Positions 7,706-16,000 of a stretch of DNA of 64,000 nt are shown one piece after another; within the stretch, counting starts at the first letter, position 1, and each line of letters starts with the position of its first letter. Position numbers and translations under genes: made by a program. This DNA is from Amycolatopsis rifamycinica (GTDB lineage Bacteria; Actinomycetota; Actinomycetes; Mycobacteriales; Pseudonocardiaceae): positions 62,001-126,000 of the forward strand of contig NZ_JMQI01000079.1 in the NCBI RefSeq assembly GCF_000695625.1, given 5' to 3'. Under the pieces are notes generated by a model. That model saw nothing but the letters and a program-made list of their open reading frames with translations. It had not been told where the DNA came from and did no database searches.

Positions 7706-9111
7706 CGGTACTCCCTCAGTCGTTCCCGGATCCCCATGGTGACACCCGCGGCGGCGACGATGGCCAGCACGGCCAACCCGGGCGCGAGGGCGGTCAGCGC
7801 GCGGTCGCCGTTGTGGGTGTCGTCGAGGAAGTCCTGCCTGCCGACGTCGATCGCCGCCTGGAGGCTGTCGTCGAGCCGCCGAAACGCCGGCGCCGAGCCG
7901 CCTTTCGCGTCCTCCTGCACGGCGGAGTCGACGGCTTCCTGGTACGCGCCGGCGTCGTCCTGGGCGCGCACCTGCCGGTGCGCCTTCAGCCAGTCGGTCG
8001 CGGCCGCGGACGCGTCGGCGATCTTCGTGGCGCCTTCGCCGTCCTTGATCAAGCCGCGGGCTTCGCCGAGGAGACCACCCTGGCCGTCCTCGCCGACCAG
8101 CTGGACGGCCTTGGCGCTGAAGTCCCGTTCGTACGCGCCACCGTCGCCGCGGGCGACCAGCGTCAGCGTTTCGTCGGCGCGGGCCTGCAGCGCGGCGATC
8201 CGGGCGCGGACGAGCACGTCGACGCGGTGCGAGCCGTCGTCCTGGCCGCTGCCGACCAGGCTGCCCTGGACGACCAGCGCGACCGCGCCCCACAGCAGCG
8301 ACACCACGACGGCGGCCGTCGCGACGAGGAGCCCGACGTTGAGCAGCCGGTTGGTGCGCCGGGTCAGGTAGACCTGCGCGACGACCAGCGCGGCCAGCAA
8401 CGCCACGATCAGGATCGTGGCGAGCCACGGGAAATCGGTGGCGCTGTCCTGCTCTTCGATGAGCCGCTCGGTGTCGACCCGGTAGAGGTCCTGCGCGGCG
8501 GGCAGGATCTTCGCCCGCATCAGCTCCGACGCCTCGCGCAGGTAGGACGCGCCGACCGGGTAGCCGAGGCGGTTGTTCGCCCGCGCCGTCTCGACGAGCC
8601 CGGTGTAGACGGGCAGCTGCTGGTTCAGCATGTCGACCGGGCCGGAGGCGTTGGCGACGTCCGCGGCGTCGGACGCGGCCTTCGCGAGCGCGGCGCCGGC
8701 TTCGGCGATGTCGCGCTCGTAGCGCTGGCGCAGCTCGGGCGGCTCGGTGCCGATGGAGAGGAACGCGCTCGCGGCGGTCGCGTCCGCGTCCGAAAGCGAG
8801 CGGTAGACCTGCTGCGACGCGGCGGCGAGCGGCTCGCGGCGGTCGATGACGCCGCTGATCGTGTCGTCGCGGTCCTGCACCGACAGCGTCGCGACGAGCC
8901 CGGCGACGAGGGCCAGCAGCACCAGCCCGACGGCGATCACGGTGAGCCGGCCGGGCGTGGTCGCGGCGGACCGGACGATCGCGCGGACACCTTGTCCGGG
9001 CAGCTCGAGCAGCCCCAGCAGGCCGTTGCGGCCCCCGGCGCGGTCACGGTTGTCCGGTGGCGACGGCGGGGGTCCCGGCGCGGGCGCCGGGGCCGTCGCG
9101 GTGCTGGTCAT
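7702..9111 (-). CDS. glnX: GlnX membrane sensor
   Basis: A 469-residue membrane protein: an N-terminal Pro-rich cytosolic segment, a transmembrane helix at about 62-84, an extracytoplasmic helical domain, two closely spaced central helices (IVALLAALVVAQVYL and VATAAVVVSLLWGAVALVV), a second helical extracellular domain and a last helix near the C-terminus. No kinase or methyl-accepting output domain is present. Position and topology match GlnX, which links GlnH to PknG in mycobacteria. The ATG at 9111 was chosen because GGGGAGG lies upstream and the extra 62 codons of open frame look non-coding. It is the first gene of the glnX-glnH-pknG operon. Confidence 0.85.
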   Translation of the reverse strand: MTSTATAPAPAPGPPPSPPDNRDRAGGRNGLLGLLELPGQGVRAIVRSAATTPGRLTVIAVGLVLLALVAGLVATLSVQDRDDTISGVIDRREPLAAASQQVYRSLSDADATAASAFLSIGTEPPELRQRYERDIAEAGAALAKAASDAADVANASGPVDMLNQQLPVYTGLVETARANNRLGYPVGASYLREASELMRAKILPAAQDLYRVDTERLIEEQDSATDFPWLATILIVALLAALVVAQVYLTRRTNRLLNVGLLVATAAVVVSLLWGAVALVVQGSLVGSGQDDGSHRVDVLVRARIAALQARADETLTLVARGDGGAYERDFSAKAVQLVGEDGQGGLLGEARGLIKDGEGATKIADASAAATDWLKAHRQVRAQDDAGAYQEAVDSAVQEDAKGGSAPAFRRLDDSLQAAIDVGRQDFLDDTHNGDRALTALAPGLAVLAIVAAAGVTMGIRERLREYR

Positions 9112-9789
9112 CCCCGAATTCCTCCCCCTGCCATCCGGGGCCTCGCCCCAGGCCGGGGGCCTGGCCACCCGGAGCCCCCGAAAAAAGATCGCTGTGAGCC
9201 GTACCCGCAGAAGGTAGCCGAGTCGCCGCACGCGCAGCCACCGGCACCGCCCGCCGTCATCAGCACGTGATCTGGCCGGACGTGTTCTGGCGCACACCGG
9301 TGATCAGGTCCGGGCTTCCGCCGGCACCCGTTAGTGGCCGTCTTCGGGGGCCCGACGTCAGCGCGCTGCCGGGGAGGGCTCGCGCATGCCGGCCGAATGC
9401 TTCACCTGTCCGGGTGACGACGGGAAGGGTGTTGCGGACGTCGAGCCGGACGACGCCGGGTGCGTGGCCCAGCCGCATCCGGATGGCTTCGCCCGGCGCG
9501 TGCTTGCCGTCGCGACCGCCGGACCGAGCGCGACGCACCGTCCACATCGGACCGCTCGGTCAGCAGCGCCTCGGCGAGCTCGAGCCGCACGCCCAGCGCG
9601 CCGAGGGCGATGACGGACAGCAGGTCCGCCGAGGAGACCCGGCCGGCAGGCGGTGGCGTAGACCGTCCAGACGCGCGGGTCCGCCTCGCGTGCGTGAGCA
9701 GGGTCGCTGCGAAGAAGAGCCTGCCGAGCAGCTGCACCACCAGCCGGCTCGGTTCGGCACGGCGTCCATGATTCCCCGCCGCCGGGGAG
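9112..9789. other. 680-bp gap with a possible decayed coding remnant
   Basis: This is the upstream region of glnX. No convincing intact gene is seen on either strand. On the minus strand, short stretches in different frames look protein-like: GEAIRMRLGHAPGVVRLDVR near 9430-9490, and SSADLLSVIALGALGVRLEL near 9570-9640. They resemble the tail of an RsbW-type ATPase domain but are frame-shifted relative to each other. A decayed gene is possible but unproven. The glnX promoter must lie near 9112-9250, where I see no clear -35/-10 pair. Confidence 0.3.
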
Positions 9790-11052
9790 TCAGCCTCGGA
9801 TGGCCGGGGCGAGCGAGTGCGGGAGCACGGCTTCGGAGTCCGGTGGCCGCCGGACCACCACCTCGACGTCGTCGGCGAAGCGGTACGGCTGCGCGCCGAG
9901 GATGCCGCCGAAGCGGCGTCGCAGGCGGGACATCTCGGCGCGGACGGTCACCGTCCGGCCGGCGTCACCGAACAGGTCGGCCGAAAGCTCGGACGCCGAC
10001 CGGCCGTCGCGGTGGCTGGCCAGGACGTACAGCACTTCGGCGTGGCGGGGGCTGAGCCGGTGCGTCCAGGTGCCGGCCGCGCCGGCCACGGTGAGCTCGG
10101 GCCGGCGCGGCGACCGGACGTCGAGCACGACGCGGGTCGGCGGGGCCGTGTCGTGCTCGGTCAGGCGGAGCAGCCAGCCGCCGGGCAGCGGCTCGACGGA
10201 GCAACCGCCGTACGCGGGCAACCAGGTCCGCCCGGGTCCCAGGCCGGTGGGCAGCGCGACCCGGTCGACCGGCGCGAGCCCGGCGGCCGCGGCGACCCAG
10301 CCGTGTTCGTCGGCCACCATCGCCCGTCCGCCGACCTTCGCGAGGACAGGGACGGCGAAGCCGCGAAGCCGTTCGAGCTCGGCGTGGTGGGTGGTGCGGA
10401 GGTGGGCTTCCGCGAGCCGCGTCACGGCGTCGACCAGCGCCAACGTCGTCGCGTGCACGGTCGAGGCCGGCCCGGAGAGGTCGACGACGCCGAGCAGCCT
10501 GCCGTCGCGCGGGTCGTGCAGCGGGGCGGCCGCGCACGTCCAGGAGTGCTGGGCCCGGACGTAGTGCTCGGCGGAGTACACCTGGATCGGGCTGCGCGCG
10601 ACGAGCGCGGTGCCGATCGCGTTGGTGCCGACGGACTCCTCCTGCCAGTCGACGCCTTCGACGAACCCGAGCGCGTCGGCGCGGCGGCGGACCGCGGCAC
10701 TGCCGTCCCGCCAGAGGACGGCGCCCCCGGCGTCGGCGATCACCATGATGTGCGCGGCCTGCTCGGCGAGGCTGATCAGGCCGCCGCGCAGCACCGGCAG
10801 CGCCTCGGCCAGCCCGCTCGCGCGGCGGCGCGCCTCCAGCTGTTCGAAGTTCAGGACGGGCGCGGCGGCCCGGCTGTCCGGATCCAGGCCCAGGCGGCGC
10901 ATCCGTTGCCAGGACGCGCCGATGACCGGCCGCAGCGGGCTGGGCAGTGCCCGGCCGTTCAGGGCCGCTTCGTGCACCTGCGCGAGGACACGGGCGTGCC
11001 GCCGGGGATCCGTCCCGGCCGGCAACGCTGCCTCGAGGTCTCGCTGCCCCAA
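9790..11052 (-). CDS. GAF-domain transcriptional regulator (AcoR-like N-terminus, no AAA+ domain)
   Basis: A 420-residue protein. The N-terminal half has the GAF signature of AcoR-type regulators (HIMVIADAGGAVLWRDG, then WQEESVGTNAIGTAL and a conserved histidine-rich HYVRAQHSWTCAAAPLHDP). The C-terminus carries a winged/HTH-like segment (LSPRHAEVLYVLASHRDGRSASELSADLFGDA...SRLRRRFG). The central AAA+ sigma-54 activator module of true AcoR is absent, the common actinobacterial form. TTG at 11052 was selected because AAGGAG sits six bases upstream. The gene follows acoX and the E1-like gene with an 85-bp gap and probably autoregulates that operon in response to a small ligand. Confidence 0.78.
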   Translation of the reverse strand: MGQRDLEAALPAGTDPRRHARVLAQVHEAALNGRALPSPLRPVIGASWQRMRRLGLDPDSRAAAPVLNFEQLEARRRASGLAEALPVLRGGLISLAEQAAHIMVIADAGGAVLWRDGSAAVRRRADALGFVEGVDWQEESVGTNAIGTALVARSPIQVYSAEHYVRAQHSWTCAAAPLHDPRDGRLLGVVDLSGPASTVHATTLALVDAVTRLAEAHLRTTHHAELERLRGFAVPVLAKVGGRAMVADEHGWVAAAAGLAPVDRVALPTGLGPGRTWLPAYGGCSVEPLPGGWLLRLTEHDTAPPTRVVLDVRSPRRPELTVAGAAGTWTHRLSPRHAEVLYVLASHRDGRSASELSADLFGDAGRTVTVRAEMSRLRRRFGGILGAQPYRFADDVEVVVRRPPDSEAVLPHSLAPAIRG

Positions 11053-11137
11053 CCGCCGCTCCTTGTGCTGTGCCTCCTCGGAGTCTGCCTTTTCGACCGG
11101 CTGATCGGTAGGTGGCGCACGTCGCGGTCTGTCCGCG

Positions 11138-11884
11138 TCAATAAGAGACGTAGACGTCGGTTTCCCCGTCGTCCGAGGCCGGTTCGGGAGCGGCCACGGA
11201 GACTTCGATGAGCCGGGCGACCTCGGCGTCGATCGTGTCGAGGACCTGTTCGCGCAGCTCACCGCTGTCCGTGACGCGGCTGCGGAACCGCTGGAGGCAG
11301 TCGCCGCCGCGGGGGAACCCGGCCACGATCAGCGTCGGGCCACCGCCGTCGCGAGCCCGGCCGACCGCTTCGCCGGCTGCCTCGTGCACGGCGAAGAAAT
11401 CGGATCCGTCAACGACGACGCCCGGCACGCCGAGCCCGGCCACCCGATCGGCGTAGCCGGCGTCCTCGGTGACGAAGATGGCGGGGAGGTGCCAGGCCGA
11501 CGCGAGGTTCAGCGCCTCCAGCGTCGTCCCGGCGCCGTCGCCGAGGAAGGCGACTCCGACGCCGCCGGTGTGCTGCTGCTTGGCGGCGATCGCGGCGCCG
11601 CAGATCAGCAGCGGGACGCCGCCGAGCGGGTCCGCCGCGACCAGCCGGTGGTGCCGGATCTCGGCCAGGACGGCCCTGACGTCGACGCCCTTGGCGATGC
11701 GCTGCCCGGGACGGCGGTGGGTGCCGGCGATGGCGTCACGGCTGTCGAGGTGGAGGCAGACGCCCGCGGCCAGGGCTTCCTCGCCGGCGCCCTCGCTGCG
11801 ACCGTCACCGGTCGCGCGGACCTGCTCTTCGACGGCACGGATGGTCCGCATCACGCGGTACGCACCCTGGAGGGCGTCCGTCAT
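11138..11884 (-). CDS. Shortened ThDP-dependent dehydrogenase E1-alpha-like protein (AcoA-like)
   Basis: A 248-residue relative of acetoin/pyruvate dehydrogenase E1 alpha, whose usual length is about 320-340. The N-terminal YRVMRTIRAVEEQVR and GEEALAAGVCLHL...DAIAGTHRRPGQRIAKG segments align with the family, as does the ThDP-binding GDGAGTTLEALNLASAWHLPA. Missing or altered are the GRGGSMH segment between helix blocks, the E-N-N of the ThDP/Mg site (TEDAGY here) and much of the C-terminal region. ATG overlaps the acoX stop as ATGA, so it is translationally coupled and probably still expressed. No E1-beta or E2 gene is adjacent. It is either a degenerate enzyme or a repurposed regulator or binding protein. 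Confidence 0.7.
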   Translation of the reverse strand: MTDALQGAYRVMRTIRAVEEQVRATGDGRSEGAGEEALAAGVCLHLDSRDAIAGTHRRPGQRIAKGVDVRAVLAEIRHHRLVAADPLGGVPLLICGAAIAAKQQHTGGVGVAFLGDGAGTTLEALNLASAWHLPAIFVTEDAGYADRVAGLGVPGVVVDGSDFFAVHEAAGEAVGRARDGGGPTLIVAGFPRGGDCLQRFRSRVTDSGELREQVLDTIDAEVARLIEVSVAAPEPASDDGETDVYVSY

Positions 11885-12915
11885 CTCCGGCGCTCCTTCC
11901 CCGGCTCGGTGTCCGTGCGCAGGAGCCCTTTCCGCGCCGCCTCGGCCATCGCTGCCCGGACGTCGACGACCCACGGCCCGTCCGGCTTGAGTTCGACGAA
12001 CGCGCTCTCGCCGGTCTTCAGCTCGAGTTCCCGCTCGCCGTCGAGCGCGATGACGCCGCCCGCGGCGGCGAGCTCGACGCGCACGCCGGGCCGCAGGAGC
12101 CCCCAGCCGCGCACGCCGACCGGGCGGACGAGCCCGGGCGCGATCGGCGCGTGCACGACGTACGGCGTCTCCCCGACCGGCCCGAGCTGCAGCGCGACAC
12201 CGTCGGGGCTCGACCGGGGGCTCGGACAGAGTTGCCCTGGAACGCTCGAGAGGCCGATACCGTCCGGCTCGGCGAAGGTGCAGTAGAGCTCGGTGAGCGA
12301 CGACGGGTCCCACAGCGCCCGCGCGCCGATGTGCCTGCTCAGCGACACGCAGACGTCGACGAGCGCGATCTCCCGGCGCGCTTTCGTGACGACTTCCAGC
12401 AGGCTGACGCGGTGCGTGACGAGGTCGGGGTCGATTTGCCCGGTGGCGATCAGCCCGGCGGCCAGACCGGCGACGGTCGCCTCCCGCATCTGCGGGAAGG
12501 CGTTGTTGGTCCCGGTGGAGAGGGCGAGGAGCGGCACGTCTTCGCAGGCCGCGGCGGCGACCCGGGCGGTGCCGTCCCCGCCGAGGACGACGATGACGCC
12601 GGCGCCGGCCTCGACCATGCGGCGCACCGCGTTCGTCGTGTCGGCCGCGGTGCCGGTGAGAGCGTCGTCCTCGCAGAAGTCGACCTTCGGCCCGGAGTCA
12701 CCGCGGCCGAGCGCGCGCAGGACCGAGGCGGAGATCCCGCCGAGATCGGTCGAGACGAGGGCGCGGTCGAGCCCGGTGACGGCGAACGCCGCCAGCAGCC
12801 GCTGGACCATGTTCGCCTTCTCTGCGGTGGGGAACACCGACGCCTGCGCGACCAGCCGGCGGATGTCCCGCCCCGAAGCGGGGTTCGCCACGATCCCCGC
12901 CACCGTTTCACCCAC
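11881..12915 (-). CDS. acoX: AcoX, ATP-NAD kinase-like protein of acetoin operons
   Basis: A 344-residue protein of the ATP-NAD/AcoX kinase family. It starts GIVANPASGRDIRRLVAQAS (the NPxSG motif), has VLGGDGTARV (the GGDGT nucleotide-binding motif, residues about 113-122) and LLALSTGTNNAFPQ. These are hallmarks of AcoX and related NAD-kinase-fold proteins. GTG at 12915 has CAGGAGG upstream. AcoX is encoded in many acetoin-catabolism operons but its biochemical role is not firmly known. Here it stands with only a shortened E1-like gene and a GAF regulator, so a full acetoin dehydrogenase cannot be made from this locus alone. Confidence 0.85.
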   Translation of the reverse strand: MGETVAGIVANPASGRDIRRLVAQASVFPTAEKANMVQRLLAAFAVTGLDRALVSTDLGGISASVLRALGRGDSGPKVDFCEDDALTGTAADTTNAVRRMVEAGAGVIVVLGGDGTARVAAAACEDVPLLALSTGTNNAFPQMREATVAGLAAGLIATGQIDPDLVTHRVSLLEVVTKARREIALVDVCVSLSRHIGARALWDPSSLTELYCTFAEPDGIGLSSVPGQLCPSPRSSPDGVALQLGPVGETPYVVHAPIAPGLVRPVGVRGWGLLRPGVRVELAAAGGVIALDGERELELKTGESAFVELKPDGPWVVDVRAAMAEAARKGLLRTDTEPGKERRR

Positions 12916-12951
12916 CTGGCCTCCTGTTCTTTCACCCCGGAGACCAGGAGA

Positions 12952-12992
12952 CTCCGCGATCGTGCGGAGCGGAAGGGTTGCAGAGCGTTGCA
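12952..12992. promoter_or_regulatory. Candidate operator upstream of acoX
   Basis: A six-base inverted repeat CTCCGC/GCGGAG (12952-12957, 12964-12969) is followed by two direct copies of GTTGCA (12977-12982 and 12987-12992), exactly one helical turn apart. They lie 40-80 bp upstream of the acoX start. A binding site for the operon's own GAF regulator is the obvious guess. Confidence 0.35.
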
Positions 12993-13120
12993 GTACCGGC
13001 GGCGCGGGCTCGGAGCGACGCAGCTCACACCGTGCGTCTCACCCAGTGATCTCCAGTGGACTGTCCAAGCGGGAGCCACGGGCGGGGAAGACCCAACCGG
13101 GACGAGGGCCAGGCGACGGG

Positions 13121-13345
13121 CTATCGGACCAGGTCGGCGACGCCCTCGTAGGTGAAGCCCGCTTCCGCGACCGCGGCCCGGACGTCGTCCTCGGCCAGCG
13201 CGGTTTCGGCCCGCACGACCACCCGGCCGGCCGCGACGTCGACGTCCACTTCGGCCACTCCGGGCAGCGCCGTGAGTTCTTCGGTCACCGACTGGGCACA
13301 GTGGCCGCAGCTCATCCCGGAAACGGTGTATCCGTGCTCGATCAT
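13121..13345 (-). CDS. Heavy-metal-associated (CopZ-like) copper chaperone
   Basis: A 74-residue HMA domain: YTVSGMSCGHCAQSV contains the MxCxxC metal site at the N-terminus, followed by the ferredoxin-like pattern EELTALPGVAEVDVDVAAGRVVV. Such proteins carry Cu(I) to P-type ATPases. Two ATGs are possible (13345 and 13357). I prefer 13345 because homologous chaperones begin a few residues before the first beta strand, but neither has a good Shine-Dalgarno. No copper ATPase is adjacent. Confidence 0.88.
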   Translation of the reverse strand: MIEHGYTVSGMSCGHCAQSVTEELTALPGVAEVDVDVAAGRVVVRAETALAEDDVRAAVAEAGFTYEGVADLVR

Positions 13346-13362
13346 GGTGCGGAGCATAGGAA

Positions 13363-13395
13363 AAGGGCCGCCACCCCGAACGGGTGACGGCCCTT
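13363..13395 (-). terminator. Terminator of the cold-shock gene
   Basis: GC-rich inverted repeat with arms AAGGGCCG-CACCC type (13363-13376 and 13382-13395), one mismatch and a five-base loop. It lies 15 bp after the stop of the minus-strand csp gene and just before the HMA gene. Confidence 0.75.
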
Positions 13396-13409
13396 ACCCA
13401 AGATCAAAG

Positions 13410-13613
13410 TCAGATCACGGTGACCGACGTGGCCTGCGGGCCCTTCTGGCCCTGGCCGATCTCGAACTCGACGCGAGCGTTCTCGTCCAGGCTCTTGAAG
13501 CCGTTACCCTGGATCTCGCTGTAGTGAACGAAGACGTCGCCGCCACCGTTGTCGGGGGTGATGAAGCCGAACCCCTTCTCGGAGTTGAACCACTTCACAG
13601 TGCCCTGAGTCAT
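13410..13613 (-). CDS. Cold-shock protein (CspA family)
   Basis: A 67-residue OB-fold RNA/ssDNA-binding protein. It begins MTQGTVKWFNSEKGFGFI with RNP1 (KGFGFI) and has RNP2 as VFVHYS; the length is exactly that of the actinobacterial CspA/ScoF group. ATG at 13613 is preceded by a GGAGA and an A/T-rich spacer. The leader (13614-13780) is unusually AT-rich for this chromosome, as is usual for csp mRNAs whose structured 5' UTR affects translation at low temperature. Confidence 0.96.
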   Translation of the reverse strand: MTQGTVKWFNSEKGFGFITPDNGGGDVFVHYSEIQGNGFKSLDENARVEFEIGQGQKGPQATSVTVI

Positions 13614-13822
13614 AAAAAAATCTCCATGTGTACCACTAAAAAACAGGAAGCCACTTCGGCGTCCCAGGTCGTCACCCGGGCGGTTTGCTTCCTCGACGAG
13701 GAGACACTACGCCCGCTGAGTTCTGCGAGCGTGACTCAACACGAACACAAAAATCGAGACCTTTAGTAGTAAAGCACACCTGGACCAAGACGGACAAGCC
13801 ATCTTCCCCCGGGCGGGGTGAG

Positions 13823-13993
13823 CTATTCGCCACTCGCCGGGCGCAGCCCCTCGGTGGCGAACGGCGAACGCCAGGTGGCGTCCCGGTCGGCGGCCACCAC
13901 CGCGTCGTCGTGGGCTTCCGAGCTCGCGCTGAACAGCACCGGTACGACGCCGGAGGACTTCCGCTGGTCGGGTGCGTGTTGGTGATCGGTCAC
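13823..13993 (-). CDS. Small acidic hypothetical protein (56 aa)
   Basis: This frame starts with GTG at 13993, has GAGGGGAG seven bases upstream and ends with TAG. It encodes 56 residues that begin MTDHQHAPDQRKSSGVVPVL and end EGLRPASGE. The composition is that of a normal soluble protein, and the third-codon positions are mostly G/C, unlike the overlapping frames. No Cys, transmembrane segment or known domain is visible. It lies between csp and the ThDP-enzyme gene on the same strand. Function unknown. Confidence 0.55.
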   Translation of the reverse strand: MTDHQHAPDQRKSSGVVPVLFSASSEAHDDAVVAADRDATWRSPFATEGLRPASGE

Positions 13994-14206
13994 GTCGAAA
14001 CTCCCCTCGTTCCCTGCCCGCTTCGGCGCGGGTCATGACCGTGATGGTGCCAGGCGGCACCGACAGAAACCGGTTGTCTCCCGCCGGGACCCGGCCGGGA
14101 AGGTTCAGCGGCGAACCACCACCGGAACACCGTCAGGTTACCCGAGCCAACGCCCTGCTACCACACGACATTCCCGGCTTCTTCCAGAACGAAACGAGCA
14201 AAATCG

Positions 14207-15838
14207 TTACTGGGCGGGAGGTTGCGGACGCGCCTGCGCGAGCAGGGCCGAGATCCGCACGTCCGGAGTGACGACGTCGGGATCCGTGCGCACGTCGATG
14301 ACGCACGGCCGCTGCCGCACGAGCGCGCTGGCGATGATGGGCTCGAGTTCTTCTCGATCGTCCACGGTGTACCCCGCCGCGCCCAGCCCACGCGCCCACG
14401 ACGCGAAGTCGGTCAACGGGATGGAGACCCCGGTCAGCCGGCCGTAGGTGCGGGCCTGGTGCATCGCGAGCGCGCCGTGCACGCCGTTCTGGAAGACGAC
14501 CACCATCACCGGCGCCCGGTACCGGACGGCCGTCTCGATCTCCTGGCCGGTCATGAGCGTTCCGGCGTCCCCGACCATGGCCACGACGGTCCGCCGCGGC
14601 TCGGCCAGCTTCGCCGCCACGGCGGCCGGCACGGCGTAGCCCATCGCGGCGTTGCTCGGCCCGAGCTGGCTGCGTGGCGCCGTGAAGCACCAGTAGCGGT
14701 GCATGAACTGCGCGAAGTTGCCCGCATCGCTGGTCACGATGGTGTCCTCGGGCGCCAGCTTCCGCAGCGCGCGGACGACGTCGACGGGGTGCACCCGGGT
14801 GTTCCCGCTGGTGTCGGGCGGGGTCATGAAGGTGTGGACGGCCGCGTTCGCTGCCGATGCCCGCCGCGTCCGCGGCGACGCCACTTCCCGAAGCTCCCGC
14901 AGGAACGGCTCGACCTCGGAGTCGACGCGGAAGGTGAGTCCCCGCCGCTTCGGGCTGACGTCGATGCCGGTCCCGACCATGACCAGCGTCTGCTGGGCGG
15001 TCGGGTAGCGGTAGGCCTGGGTGGTCACCTCGTCGAGCTGGGTGCCAAGCGCGAGCACCAGGTCGGCCCGTTCGAGGGCGTCCAGCTGCCGCGCCGGGAT
15101 GCCGAGCCCCAGGTGACCGGCGTAGCGGGCATGGTTTTCGGGGAAGGCGTCCTGCCGCCGGAAGGCGTTGTAGACGGGCAGCGCGAGCTCGTCGGCGACG
15201 GCGATCAGCTCGTCCCGCGCCGACCGCGCCCGCCCGCCGACGATGACGACCGGGTACTTCGCCTCGTCGACCAGCTGCGCGACGGCGTCAGCCGAACGGC
15301 CCAGCGTTCCGGACGCCGGCGGCCGCACCCGCGCCATCGGCTTCGCCGCGTCGTAGGGCATCCCCCAGACGTCGCAGGGCACGCCGAGCACGACCGGCCC
15401 CGGGCGTCCTTCCTGCGACGTCGTCAGCGCGTGCGCGAGCAGCCCCGGCAGCCCGTCCGGGTCGGTGACCCGCAATGTCGATTTGGCGATCGACTCGAAC
15501 ATGGCCGTGAGGTCCGACGTCGGCAGTTCCCCCGACGACAAATGCACCGGCTCGATCGCCGGCGTCTCGAGCAGCACGACCATCGGAGTCTCGTCCTGGT
15601 AGGCCGTTTGGACGCCGATGGCGAGGCTCGCCGCACTCGGCCCCCGGCTGGCGAGCAGCACGGCGGGACGTTCGGTGAGCTTCCCCTCCGCCTCCGCCAT
15701 GAACGCCGCACCCGCGTCGTGGCGCGCCGAGACCAGCGTGATCTCCCGCTCCCGCAGCAGGGCGTCGAGCAGTTCCAGGAAGGACTCACCGACCACCGCG
15801 TACACGCGGCGGACACGCGCCTCGGTCAGGATCCGCAC
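14207..15838 (-). CDS. Thiamine-diphosphate-dependent enzyme (acetolactate-synthase superfamily)
   Basis: About 543 residues with the three-domain ThDP fold. The N-terminal PYR domain has the catalytic Glu region (RHDAGAAFMAEAEGKLTERPAVLLASRGPSAASLAIGVQTAYQDETPMVVL). The middle domain resembles those that bind FAD or nucleotides (YPVVIVGGRARSA). The C-terminal PP domain has GDAGTLMTGQEIETAVRYRAPVMVVVFQN, the GDG..N-type ThDP/Mg motif. GTG at 15838 is the first recognisable start, yet the first helix clearly continues upstream in frame (GATVAQTA) up to a TAA, with no ATG/GTG/TTG. The true start may be non-canonical. Its substrate is unknown. It lies divergent to a hydroxyacid-oxoacid transhydrogenase, so a 2-oxoacid substrate is plausible. 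Confidence 0.82.
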   Translation of the reverse strand: MRILTEARVRRVYAVVGESFLELLDALLREREITLVSARHDAGAAFMAEAEGKLTERPAVLLASRGPSAASLAIGVQTAYQDETPMVVLLETPAIEPVHLSSGELPTSDLTAMFESIAKSTLRVTDPDGLPGLLAHALTTSQEGRPGPVVLGVPCDVWGMPYDAAKPMARVRPPASGTLGRSADAVAQLVDEAKYPVVIVGGRARSARDELIAVADELALPVYNAFRRQDAFPENHARYAGHLGLGIPARQLDALERADLVLALGTQLDEVTTQAYRYPTAQQTLVMVGTGIDVSPKRRGLTFRVDSEVEPFLRELREVASPRTRRASAANAAVHTFMTPPDTSGNTRVHPVDVVRALRKLAPEDTIVTSDAGNFAQFMHRYWCFTAPRSQLGPSNAAMGYAVPAAVAAKLAEPRRTVVAMVGDAGTLMTGQEIETAVRYRAPVMVVVFQNGVHGALAMHQARTYGRLTGVSIPLTDFASWARGLGAAGYTVDDREELEPIIASALVRQRPCVIDVRTDPDVVTPDVRISALLAQARPQPPAQ

Positions 15839-16000
15839 GGCCGTCTGGGCGACGGTCGCTCCCAGTTGGTATCTAATGAGGAGAGCTTAAGCGGGCACCG
15901 TTCAGTGCAGTCAAGTGATCTTCACCGAAACCGGACAAGGATAGGCCGAATGTCCGCTTTGACCGACCGCTAGCCGATCAAGGGAGCGAGGACCACCGAC

